Made by a program: the position numbers and the translations under genes. A DNA stretch of 25,802 nucleotides from Oribacterium sp. (lineage in GTDB: Bacteria > Bacillota_A > Clostridia > Lachnospirales > Lachnospiraceae): assembly GCA_017940955.1 (NCBI GenBank), contig JAGAXP010000071.1:1-25802 (forward strand). The letters run 5' to 3'. Positions 16,233-23,681 of the stretch are shown here, in pieces. Under the pieces are notes generated by a model, which was not told where the DNA came from, did no database searches, and saw only the letters and a program-made list of their open reading frames with translations. Position 1 is the first letter of the stretch. The number at the start of each line of letters is the position of its first letter.

Positions 16233-17462
16233 ATGGCAGTACTTTTAAAAGAAGAATATGAATATGAATTACCGGAGATGTTTCCGGTGAGGCAGATATT
16301 TAAAGATGAAGCATTGCAGGATATTGAAGGAAGCGTGCTACAGGAGCTTGGAAAAAAAGAAATATCGGAAAAGTTACGTCCCGGAATGAAGGTTGCTGTT
16401 GCAGTCGGAAGCAGGGGAATCGCAAATATTTTTACTATAGTCAAAACCTGTGTGGATTTTTTGATTGAAAACGGCTGTAAGCCCTATATCGTTTCTGCCA
16501 TGGGAAGTCATGGCGGCGGGACTGAAGAAGGACAAAGACAGGTACTTGCCGAATACGGGGTGAGTGAGGAGAATCTGTCGGTACCGGTTATAACTACAGT
16601 GGACACAATATTGTGTGGTCACAGAGAAAATGGCACTCCCGTTTATTTTGACAGGGCTGCATCAGAAGCAGATTTGATTATTCCAATAAACAGAATAAAA
16701 CTGCATACGGATTTTGATGGACCGCTTCAGAGCGGGCTTTGCAAAATGCTTGTCATAGGACTTGGAAATCAAAAGGGCTGTTCCATTATGCACGAGACAG
16801 AACCTGAAGAATTCGCAACCGGTCTTGAGGATGCAGCCGGATTGATCCTTTCCAAAATGCCTGTGGGATTTGGGATAGCTGTGATGGAAAATGCTTATGA
16901 TCATACCTGTCTCATAGAAGCTATACCGGGAGAAAAAATCATAGAACGGGAAAAGAATCTGGTAAAGGATTGTGCAAGCCTTATGCCCTTTATAAGGATA
17001 GAAGAAGCGGATGTTCTAATTGTTGATGAGATTGGAAAGGAGATATCCGGAGCGGGATACGATCCCAATATACTTGGACGAAGCAGCATGTTAAAGGCCA
17101 GGAGGCTACATGTTCCCAAATTTAAGCGAATGATTCTTCTCGATGTCACGAAAAAATCCCACGGAAATGCGATTGGAATAGGGCAGTTTGATTTTGTGAC
17201 AAAAAATGTTGTCGATAGCATGGATAAAGAAACAGTATATGTTAATGCGCTTGCTGTTAAATGTCCTGAGGATGCCAGAATACCTGTAATTGCACGGGAC
17301 AGAGATGAAGCTGTCAGGATGGCACTTCATTGTTGCAGAGATATAGATAAGAAAAATCCCAGGATACTTGAAATAAAAAACACGGCAGAACTTGATATTA
17401 TTAGGTTATCAGGGGCATACGAAGAAGAGGTCGAAAAAAATCCTTATCTACAAAAATTATAA
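16233..17462 (+). CDS. LarA-like (DUF2088) protein, putative hydroxyacid racemase
   Basis: A 409-residue protein resembling the LarA/DUF2088 superfamily. LarA of Lactobacillus is a nickel-pincer racemase of lactate, and other family members act on other 2-hydroxyacids. The N-terminal domain shows VAVAVGSRG, then SAMGSHGGGTEEG (His93), INRIKLHTDF (Lys156, His158) and GLCKMLVIGLGNQKG (Lys171). The GTHR-type motif of lactate racemase itself is replaced by GSHGG, so this is a divergent subgroup whose chemistry is not established. No cofactor-making larB, larC or larE gene is in the window. The gene sits between the importer and a D-2-hydroxyacid dehydrogenase, which supports hydroxyacid metabolism. 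The ribosome site is weak. Confidence 0.65.
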   Translation: MAVLLKEEYEYELPEMFPVRQIFKDEALQDIEGSVLQELGKKEISEKLRPGMKVAVAVGSRGIANIFTIVKTCVDFLIENGCKPYIVSAMGSHGGGTEEGQRQVLAEYGVSEENLSVPVITTVDTILCGHRENGTPVYFDRAASEADLIIPINRIKLHTDFDGPLQSGLCKMLVIGLGNQKGCSIMHETEPEEFATGLEDAAGLILSKMPVGFGIAVMENAYDHTCLIEAIPGEKIIEREKNLVKDCASLMPFIRIEEADVLIVDEIGKEISGAGYDPNILGRSSMLKARRLHVPKFKRMILLDVTKKSHGNAIGIGQFDFVTKNVVDSMDKETVYVNALAVKCPEDARIPVIARDRDEAVRMALHCCRDIDKKNPRILEIKNTAELDIIRLSGAYEEEVEKNPYLQKL

Positions 17463-17485
17463 ATAATTGCGAGCAGGATAAGACT

Positions 17486-18436
17486 ATGGCAAAAGTAGCA
17501 TATTATAACATGCCCGGGGACATCAGTTACGAAAAGCATCTGCTTGATGAATGGAATATAAAGGAACTCATTCCGAAAACAGTCAAAGGAGATGATATTG
17601 TAAATAATCTTCAGGGCTATGACGGACTTGTAACTGAATATACTATTTTGGATGAAAATACACTAAGACAACTTCCGGAGCTTAAAATAATAGCTTTGCA
17701 GAGTGTGGGGTTTGATGAAATAGATATAGCCGGTGCAAGAAGGTGCAATATAGACGTTACAAACTCGCCCGGATACTGTACGGATGAAGTTGCTACACAT
17801 GCTATGGCGCTACTTCTTAGTCTTGTAAGGAAAATAGCTTTTTATGACAAAGCAACGCATGAAGGAAAGTGGGATCCCTTTGAAGGAAACACTATGCATA
17901 ACTTGAAGGGTATGACGGCAGGTCTTTTTTCATTTGGAAGGATTGCCATGACCTTTGCAAATATGCTTAAAGCTTTCGGTGTGAGAGTAATAGCATATGA
18001 TCCTTCAAAAAGTGGTGATTTTATGAAGGATCATGGAGTAGAAAAGGTAGATGATCCAAAAGAACTTGTTTCCAAAAGCGATATCATATCTCTTCATTCG
18101 CCTTTAAACAGCAAGACCTATCATATGATTGATAAGGAACTTTTAAACGCCTGCAAAGAAAATGCCATTTTGATAAATACGGCAAGAGGTGCTCTTATAG
18201 ATGAGGATGCTTTATACGAGGCACTTCTTACCGGAAAGATCAGTATGGCAGGCCTGGATGTTTTGGAAGACGAAAAAAGTCATAATTCAAAGCTCTTTTC
18301 GCTAAGCAATGTGATCATAACTCCACACACCGCTTTTTTATCCGAAGAATCCATGCAGGAATGCAGAAAAATAGCACTTGAGCAGCTTGTCACAAAGCTT
18401 ATTAAAAATGAAACACCTGAAAATCTGGTAAATTAG
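17486..18436 (+). CDS. D-isomer-specific 2-hydroxyacid dehydrogenase
   Basis: A 316-residue NAD(P)-dependent oxidoreductase converting a D-2-hydroxyacid and its 2-oxoacid. Catalytic residues are all present: Arg234 (NTARGALID), Glu263 (VLEDE) and His281 (ITPHTAF). Asp172 at the end of the second Rossmann strand (VIAYDPS) favours NAD over NADP. The glycine-rich loop is unusual: GLFSFGRIA has Ser and Ala where glycines normally stand. The SPGYCTDEVATHAMALLL block is typical of the family. It ends directly against the convergent regulator gene with no spacer. In context the substrate may be imidazolepyruvate/imidazolelactate; lactate, phenyllactate or another acid cannot be excluded. Confidence 0.88.
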   Translation: MAKVAYYNMPGDISYEKHLLDEWNIKELIPKTVKGDDIVNNLQGYDGLVTEYTILDENTLRQLPELKIIALQSVGFDEIDIAGARRCNIDVTNSPGYCTDEVATHAMALLLSLVRKIAFYDKATHEGKWDPFEGNTMHNLKGMTAGLFSFGRIAMTFANMLKAFGVRVIAYDPSKSGDFMKDHGVEKVDDPKELVSKSDIISLHSPLNSKTYHMIDKELLNACKENAILINTARGALIDEDALYEALLTGKISMAGLDVLEDEKSHNSKLFSLSNVIITPHTAFLSEESMQECRKIALEQLVTKLIKNETPENLVN

Positions 18437-19309
18437 TTACTTATCGTAATATATTTGGTTTTCCTTTTCAAAGGCTTCAATTTTTGAGATGCGCTTTTTG
18501 ACATTAGGAAGTGCTTTTGCAACATCATTCATTAAAAGATTGGTAAATGTAATCGGAACCCCATAATTATTAAATACAGATGATGTTGTTATCGGCAAAA
18601 TAACAGTGTTTTCAGCATCTGCATACATCGGACACATACGGCTGTCAGTTATCAGATGGTATTTAATGCCTGATGCTTTAACCTGTTTTATCATATCAAT
18701 CAGATCATTTGCATAACGTGGGAATGAAAATACCAGAATTCCGGTTTCTTTTTTATTTTTAAAAATGAGGTTTTGAAATTCAATGGAACCGGGAGTTTCC
18801 ATATAAACATTATCTCGCATCTTACTTAGCATGTATGTTGCATAAGGAAGAATGGTCGAAGTATATCTGGAAGATACGAGATGTATGCTCTGAGATTCTG
18901 AAATGAATTTGACGAGTTTACTGTATTCATCAGATTCTGTGACAGATAAAAGCTTTTGCAGATTAGCGCATTCTTCATCAATGATTTCTTTATGAATGTT
19001 TCCTTTTTTATCAGCGTTTCTTTGGATTCTGTCGGGGGCAGTTATATTATCACAAAATGTGCTGTGAAGATTTTTTATAAAATCGGAGTATCCAAGGAAA
19101 CCTAAATCCTTACAAAATCTTGAAACGCTTCCCTGACTTATTCCAACAGCGTCTGCAACTTCTTCTGCTGACATAAATCCAAGATCCATATAGTGTTTTT
19201 CTATGTATAAACCGAACTTTTTGTAAGTAGAGGAAGATAATGCAAGGGATGATACCCTGTCCATCATTTCTTCGTAACTGATAGGAGATGTTTTTTTATT
19301 TTTTCTCAT
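18437..19309 (-). CDS. RpiR/MurR-family transcriptional regulator
   Basis: A 290-residue repressor/activator with an N-terminal HTH_6 domain (about residues 12-85; the recognition region is SAEEVADAVGISQGSVSRF) and a C-terminal SIS domain (about 125-265) that normally binds a phosphosugar or other effector. It is the only minus-strand gene in the window and the only DNA-binding regulator of the island. Its coding end abuts the dehydrogenase gene tail to tail, and its start faces the M20 gene across 126 bases. An ATGAT/ATCAT inverted repeat in that gap, also seen over both island promoters, is a candidate binding site. The effector is unknown; SIS domains usually sense sugar phosphates, which would be odd here. 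Confidence 0.9.
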   Translation of the reverse strand: MRKNKKTSPISYEEMMDRVSSLALSSSTYKKFGLYIEKHYMDLGFMSAEEVADAVGISQGSVSRFCKDLGFLGYSDFIKNLHSTFCDNITAPDRIQRNADKKGNIHKEIIDEECANLQKLLSVTESDEYSKLVKFISESQSIHLVSSRYTSTILPYATYMLSKMRDNVYMETPGSIEFQNLIFKNKKETGILVFSFPRYANDLIDMIKQVKASGIKYHLITDSRMCPMYADAENTVILPITTSSVFNNYGVPITFTNLLMNDVAKALPNVKKRISKIEAFEKENQIYYDK

Positions 19310-19333
19310 ATTAAGAACCCCGATGTAAAAATT

Positions 19334-19346
19334 ATGATAAAATCAT
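19334..19346. promoter_or_regulatory. ATGAT/ATCAT inverted repeat in the RpiR-M20 intergenic region
   Basis: ATGAT (19334-19338) and ATCAT (19342-19346) are separated by AAA. The site lies upstream of both divergent genes, as expected for an autoregulated operator, and shares half-sites with those at the hutU and importer promoters. I saw no convincing -35/-10 pair for either divergent gene in this gap. Confidence 0.4.
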
Positions 19347-19435
19347 TCATTTGCCGTCGCGCGTGAATACAATCATTAAAACACGCCATGCCGGTACTGT
19401 CAATTCAAATTGGTTTTATCAGAAAAGAGGCATAT

Positions 19436-20632
19436 ATGAATATTGAAAACGAACTTAAGGAACTTACCTGTACTATTGCCAACCCCGGACTTAATGAAGA
19501 TGGATCCTATTCAAGGTTACCTTTTTCTGAGGAATATTTTTTATCAGTCCAGATTACCGCAGATATATTGGAAAAAGAAGATCTTGATGTACACATAGAT
19601 ACTGTAGGGAATGTTATAGGTACCTTAAAAGGAACGAATCCCGAAAGAGGAAAGATCATGATAGGTTCGCACCTTGATTCCGTCAAGGAGGGCGGCCTAT
19701 ATGACGGAGCGCTGGGGGTTGCTTCAGCCATTATGTGTATAAAGCTTTTAAAGGAAAACAATATAAAATTGAAGCATGACCTTTTGATAAGCGGATTGCA
19801 GGCGGAAGAAGGAAGCCCGCTTGGTGGTACTTTTGGCAGTCGTTCCATGATGGGACTTATTTCTATTGATGAAGAATATGAGAAAGTTCTCAGAAGCTAT
19901 GGCATCACAAAAGATGATATAGAAAAAGCCAAAATAGATACCGGTGATATTAAAGGGTATATGGAGCTACATATAGAGCAGGGAAAAATACTTGAAACCG
20001 GCAACATTTCCATAGGAATAGTAACAGGAATAGTCGGAATTTCAAGGTATATGATAACAATAAAAGGGGAATGTAACCATGCAGGCACAACGCCTATGAG
20101 GATGCGAAAAGATGCCCTTATCTGTGCAGCCAAGGTTCTTACATTTATAGATGATCAGGCAAAGGGAAGAAAAGATAATCTTGTCGCAACTGTAGCACGT
20201 ATGGAAATATTGCCTTCTGCGATAGCGGTTATTCCCGGTGAAGTACAGATGCTGCTTGAAGTAAGGGATATGGAAAAGGCTTCAATAGATGCGTTTATGG
20301 AGAAGGTAAAGGGCTTTTGTGATCAGCTTGAAGGATTTGATATAGATATTCGGATAATAATAGAGAAGCCGTCAGTTTATTGTGATACAGATTTTGGAGA
20401 TGCCATAAGAGAAGCCTGTGATATAGAGGATTTAACCTATACAGCAATCCAAAGCGGCGCAGGGCATGACGGTAATGCCTTTGGCAGTAAAATGCCAATA
20501 GGAATGATATTTGTACCAAGTGTTAACGGATTAAGTCATTGTAAGGAGGAGTATACAAAATGGGAAGACGCTGAAAAAGGTGTCAGAGCCTTGTACCGTA
20601 CGCTGCTGCTTTTGGATGAAAAAATTTTTTAA
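19436..20632 (+). CDS. M20-family amidase/carbamoylase (HyuC/AllC type)
   Basis: A 398-residue dinuclear metal hydrolase of the N-carbamoyl-L-amino-acid hydrolase/allantoate amidohydrolase group. Metal-site blocks are GSHLDSV (His79), GGLYDGALGV (Asp90), QAEEGS (Glu124-Glu125), YMELHIEQG and the late GLSHCKEE. CNHAGTTPM and SGAGHDGNAFG are group-typical. These enzymes cleave carbamoyl, ureido or similar groups from amino acids. In this cluster it may act on N-formyl-, N-formimino- or N-carbamoylglutamate, replacing the missing HutG; this is inference. ATG 19436 is chosen over ATG 19388 because AGAGG (19426-19430) precedes it and the extra 16 residues are not family-like. It ends 10 bases before the right-hand promoter copy. 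Confidence 0.88.
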   Translation: MNIENELKELTCTIANPGLNEDGSYSRLPFSEEYFLSVQITADILEKEDLDVHIDTVGNVIGTLKGTNPERGKIMIGSHLDSVKEGGLYDGALGVASAIMCIKLLKENNIKLKHDLLISGLQAEEGSPLGGTFGSRSMMGLISIDEEYEKVLRSYGITKDDIEKAKIDTGDIKGYMELHIEQGKILETGNISIGIVTGIVGISRYMITIKGECNHAGTTPMRMRKDALICAAKVLTFIDDQAKGRKDNLVATVARMEILPSAIAVIPGEVQMLLEVRDMEKASIDAFMEKVKGFCDQLEGFDIDIRIIIEKPSVYCDTDFGDAIREACDIEDLTYTAIQSGAGHDGNAFGSKMPIGMIFVPSVNGLSHCKEEYTKWEDAEKGVRALYRTLLLLDEKIF

Positions 20633-20641
20633 AAAAATATC

Positions 20642-20669
20642 TTGCCAAACCGGTTGCAATCTGTATACT
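20642..20669 (+). promoter_or_regulatory. Promoter of the ATP-grasp operon (right leader copy)
   Basis: TTGCCA (20642-20647) and TATACT (20664-20669) with 16-base spacing, the same layout as at 4594-4621. It begins only 10 bases after the M20 gene ends and restores a promoter to the operon that the island cut off. The TTGTATACAA palindrome of the left copy is absent. Confidence 0.7.
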
Positions 20670-20676
20670 AGTAGAT

Positions 20677-20800
20677 AAACAAAGGCGTTTTGATTCACAC
20701 AGTGTTTCAGAGCGCCTTTTCTTTTATTCTTTTTCATTATAACTAATCCTATATAAGTGCAATGAGACAATGGCGTTTCGGATCGATACCGGAACGTCAT
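20677..20800 (+). repeat. Right copy of the 124-bp duplicated leader
   Basis: Gap-free alignment to 4629-4752 with 6 differences in 124. After about 20816 (AGGAAG) the similarity to the left copy stops, and the sequence jumps to the tail of the FUSC gene. Confidence 0.9.
20681..20800 (+). promoter_or_regulatory. Two-hairpin structured 5' leader, right copy
   Basis: Hairpin 1 (20681-20719) keeps the AAAGGCG/CGCCTTT stem, and its G-to-A change turns a G-U into an A-U pair. Hairpin 2 is ATGGCGTTTCGG (20770-20781) with CCGGAACGTCAT (20789-20800): all 12 positions still pair, one G-U having become A-U and one G-C having become G-U. The loop changed but kept its 7 bases. The T run after hairpin 2 is weaker (TTATTAATTT) than in the left copy, so termination there may be less strict. 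Confidence 0.6.
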
Positions 20801-20826
20801 TTATTAATTTAGGAAGAATTACACCA

Positions 20827-20882
20827 TCTGTTTTATTTCAGAAGAAGGGAATCGGCTTATGAACAATGTAAATCTGCTAAAG
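20827..20882 (+). repeat. Right copy of the FUSC-end/ATP-grasp-start junction
   Basis: 20827-20857 is a remnant of the FUSC gene end (one mismatch in 31 against 6034-6064). The extra T at 20858 then puts the ATP-grasp ATG out of frame with the remnant. The rest of the FUSC gene is missing from this copy. Confidence 0.85.
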
Positions 20883-22178
20883 CACACAGATGATGTCAAT
20901 GCTCTGCTGGCAAGGTATGGAGTGAAATTCGGAATCTATAAGAATAACGAGTTTAAGGAACAGCTTTTTCCTTTTGATGCCATACCAAGGATCATAGAAC
21001 ATGATGAATTTGTATACCTTGAAAAAGGGCTAAAACAGCGAGTTACTGCATTAAATCTTTTTCTTAAGGACATATACAGTGATAAGAAGATAGTCAGGGA
21101 CGGCGTTGTGCCGGAGGATTTTATCTTTGCGTCAAGCGGCTATATGGTCGAGTGCGAGGGAGTTTGCCCGGTAAAAGGAATTTATTCCCACATATCAGGA
21201 ATCGACCTTGTAAAAGGTAAAGACGGGCAGTGGTATATATTGGAGGACAACCTGCGTGTTCCTTCAGGAGCTTCGTATCCCATGATAGCCAGGGAGCTCT
21301 GTAGAAGGAGTTCACCCGGAACATTCAATGATGTCAGGCTTGAAGACAACCGAAATTATGCAAAGCTCCTAAGGCGGACTATGGATAATGTTAATGTCGG
21401 GGGACACACAGTTATCCTAACACCCGGAAGATATAATGCTGCATATTTTGAACATTCTTATCTTGCTGAGCAGACGGGAGCACATCTTGCCAACGGTTCT
21501 GAGCTGATCGTGGAAAATGACAAGCTATACTTTATAACTGCTGATGGAAAGCATGAGAGAGTCGGGGCTGTTTACAGAAGAATCTCTGATGAATACCTTG
21601 ATCCTATGAATTTCAACCCCGAGTCTGTCATAGGAATTCCGCATATCTATGATGTTTTCAGGAAAGGCAACGTTGCCCTGATAAACGCACCGGGCAATGG
21701 TATTGCTGATGATAAAGGCATTTACTATTTCGTCCCCAAAATGATCAGCTATTATCTGGGCGAAGAGCCAATACTCCAGAATGCACCGACATATCTGCCC
21801 TTCTATGAAGAAGATATGAAATATGTGCTTGATAAGTTTGACAGTTTGGTACTCAAGGATGTGGCAGAAGCGGGTGGCTATGGAGTGGTGTTTGGCAGTT
21901 CAATGACAATGGAACAGAAGGAGAGCTTTATAAAACTTCTCAAGGCAGAGCCAAGAAGGTTTATCGCACAGGAAGTCATCGACTTCCAGGATCTGGATAT
22001 TCTTGAAGGCGATGATATGGTTCCAAGAAAAGCAGACCTCAGGGCATTTGTACTGATGGCAGATGAGCCACTTGTATGGAAAAGTGGTCTTACGCGTTTT
22101 TCAAGGAATCCTGACTCATTCATTGTAAATTCTTCGCAGGGAGGAGGGTTTAAGGATACATGGGTATTATCTCAGTAG
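20859..22178 (+). CDS. Circularly permuted ATP-grasp protein (DUF404/407, COG2308)
   Basis: A 439-residue protein of the circularly permuted ATP-grasp type 2 family, putative peptide or amide-bond ligases. Family blocks seen are FPFDAIPRII, the segment LEDNLRVPSGASY, VILTPGRYNAAYFEH, GNGIADDKGIYYFVP and DSLVLKDVAEAGGYGVVFG, the last in the nucleotide-binding region. It is regularly found in operons with an alpha-E protein and a transglutaminase-like protein, exactly the order here, and is proposed to make a peptide-like product or tag. The true substrate is not known. Its last 19 bases overlap the alpha-E gene. ATG 20859 lacks a strong Shine-Dalgarno beyond AGAAGAAGGGA, inherited from the FUSC remnant. 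Confidence 0.9.
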   Translation: MNNVNLLKHTDDVNALLARYGVKFGIYKNNEFKEQLFPFDAIPRIIEHDEFVYLEKGLKQRVTALNLFLKDIYSDKKIVRDGVVPEDFIFASSGYMVECEGVCPVKGIYSHISGIDLVKGKDGQWYILEDNLRVPSGASYPMIARELCRRSSPGTFNDVRLEDNRNYAKLLRRTMDNVNVGGHTVILTPGRYNAAYFEHSYLAEQTGAHLANGSELIVENDKLYFITADGKHERVGAVYRRISDEYLDPMNFNPESVIGIPHIYDVFRKGNVALINAPGNGIADDKGIYYFVPKMISYYLGEEPILQNAPTYLPFYEEDMKYVLDKFDSLVLKDVAEAGGYGVVFGSSMTMEQKESFIKLLKAEPRRFIAQEVIDFQDLDILEGDDMVPRKADLRAFVLMADEPLVWKSGLTRFSRNPDSFIVNSSQGGGFKDTWVLSQ

Positions 22179-22825
22179 AACAGACAAACAGATTATACTG
22201 GCTGGGAAGATATGCAGAGCGGGTGTACACGTTGGTTAGATGTTATTTCAAAAGCTATGACACCATGATTGATGAAATCCGTGAAAGCTATCATGATTTT
22301 TGCCAGATGATTGATATACCGGACATTTACAAGGACAAGCAGGACTTTATGAAATCTTATCCCTTTGATGAGAACAATCCTGATTCAATAATCAGTAATC
22401 TCATTAAGGCTTATGATAATGCAATCGTGCTGAGAGAAAGCATTGGCTCAGAGTCTCTTTCATACATACAGCTTGCAATTTATGAGATGAACAAGGCAAA
22501 GCTCAGCGATGCACCTCTTATTGAGCTGCAGTTTGTGATAGATGATATTCTCGCGTTTTGGGGAATGATAGATGACAAGCTGGATGATGATCACGTAAGG
22601 AACATAATCAAGTCAGGAAAAAGGATTGAACGATTTGATCTTTATGCAAGACTTGGCCTTGGAAGAGAGGTGCTGGTAAGAGAGGCAAACAGAATGATTC
22701 CAAGGATTGAAAAGAGCGGTATGGACATAAAAAAAGACAGACTCGAGGAAATCCGCAAGGCTGTGGAAGAACAGGAAGTAGATTATTACGGTGTGATAAG
22801 AATGGTAGAAACATTGATCACCTAA
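22160..22825 (+). CDS. Alpha-E domain protein (DUF403, COG2307)
   Basis: A 221-residue, mostly helical protein starting with the family signature TNRLYWLGRYAERV. Alpha-E proteins are companions of circularly permuted ATP-grasp ligases and transglutaminase-like proteins. No catalytic role is established, and they may be structural partners of the ligase. This copy seems shorter than many family members. It overlaps the ATP-grasp gene by 19 bases and uses GGGAGGAGGG inside that gene as ribosome site, so the two are translationally coupled. The transglutaminase gene follows after 19 bases. Confidence 0.88.
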   Translation: MGIISVEQTNRLYWLGRYAERVYTLVRCYFKSYDTMIDEIRESYHDFCQMIDIPDIYKDKQDFMKSYPFDENNPDSIISNLIKAYDNAIVLRESIGSESLSYIQLAIYEMNKAKLSDAPLIELQFVIDDILAFWGMIDDKLDDDHVRNIIKSGKRIERFDLYARLGLGREVLVREANRMIPRIEKSGMDIKKDRLEEIRKAVEEQEVDYYGVIRMVETLIT

Positions 22826-22844
22826 GGTTTAAGGATGTGATGTC

Positions 22845-23681
22845 ATGAAAAAACTTCATTTTGATTATTGCATGGAAATCCGCTATTCTGCTGATGTTTC
22901 ATGGTGCTGCTACACTATAAAGTGTATCCCAAAGGATAGTGACAGACAGAAAATATCGAATATAAAGATCGATATGATACCAGAAACAAAAGCAGAATGG
23001 GCTACCGATTCCCACGGAAACAGATACATATATGGCAGCAATGAGATACCGCATTCATATTTTAAATATCACATTAAGGGTGATGCAGAATGCGGATGTG
23101 CGACGCATGAATCTGTTGCGACTGAAACTGAAGAGATGATATACAGGCATAGTCATGGAATTACTGATCCTGGAGAAAGGCTTAGGGAGTATATGGAATC
23201 CATAAGGGCTTCTATGCCTTCTTTTGATGATTTGAGATCACTTGATAAGGCAAAGCAGATAATGGAAAGACTGCATGGTTACCTTGTTTATGAAAAAGGC
23301 TGCACCGGCATAGGCACAGGGGCTGAGGAAGCTTTTTCTATTGGAAGGGGAGTATGCCAGGATTATTCCCATATCATGATCTCACTCCTTAATATGTCAG
23401 GATGTTCAGCCAGATACGTAACCGGACTCATCATAGGAGAGGGTGAATCTCATGCATGGGTGGAAGTTGTAGATGATGGAAAATGGTATGGCCTTGACCC
23501 GACAAATAATATTCTGGTGCAAGACTCACACATAAAAATAGGCTGTGGCAGGGATGCAACTGAGTGCCAGATTAATAGGGGGATTATGCATGGGGGAGGA
23601 GAGCAGACACAGGATATATATGTGAATGTATCTGAGATAAGCCCCGGACAGAGCATCATAAGCAGAGGAGCATTGTTCTGA
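22845..23681 (+). CDS. Transglutaminase-like cysteine protein
   Basis: A 278-residue protein: an N-terminal beta-rich region (about 1-110) and a C-terminal transglutaminase/peptidase-like core. The catalytic triad is clear: Cys171 in GRGVCQDYSH, His203 in ESHAWVEV and Asp218 in YGLDPTNN. No signal peptide is seen, so it is cytosolic. Bacterial members are usually peptidases or amidases acting on peptide bonds made by the ATP-grasp partner. It has 19 cysteine/histidine-rich residues scattered through its first half (for example CEGCAT-like pairs near 83-87), of unknown meaning. Its stop codon shares one base with the next start (TGATG). Confidence 0.88.
   Translation: MKKLHFDYCMEIRYSADVSWCCYTIKCIPKDSDRQKISNIKIDMIPETKAEWATDSHGNRYIYGSNEIPHSYFKYHIKGDAECGCATHESVATETEEMIYRHSHGITDPGERLREYMESIRASMPSFDDLRSLDKAKQIMERLHGYLVYEKGCTGIGTGAEEAFSIGRGVCQDYSHIMISLLNMSGCSARYVTGLIIGEGESHAWVEVVDDGKWYGLDPTNNILVQDSHIKIGCGRDATECQINRGIMHGGGEQTQDIYVNVSEISPGQSIISRGALF

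Larger units (their letters stand above)
6089..20641. other. Catabolic island inserted in the FUSC/ATP-grasp operon
   Basis: The interval between the end of the left junction repeat and the start of the right promoter copy contains only imidazole/hydroxyacid catabolism, transport and regulator genes. It is flanked by directly repeated leader and junction sequence. On the left the order is leader, full FUSC gene, first 8 codons of the ATP-grasp gene. On the right it is leader, only the last part of the FUSC gene, full ATP-grasp gene. No integrase, transposase or terminal inverted repeat is visible, so recombination between repeats or integration of a circular intermediate is more likely than transposition. 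The insertion is inferred from the duplicated edges. Confidence 0.6.

Noticed and set aside
16007..16444. A 145-codon minus-strand open frame over the ATPase-LarA-like junction
   Set aside because: Antisense shadow of two real genes; composition is low in charged residues and resembles no family.
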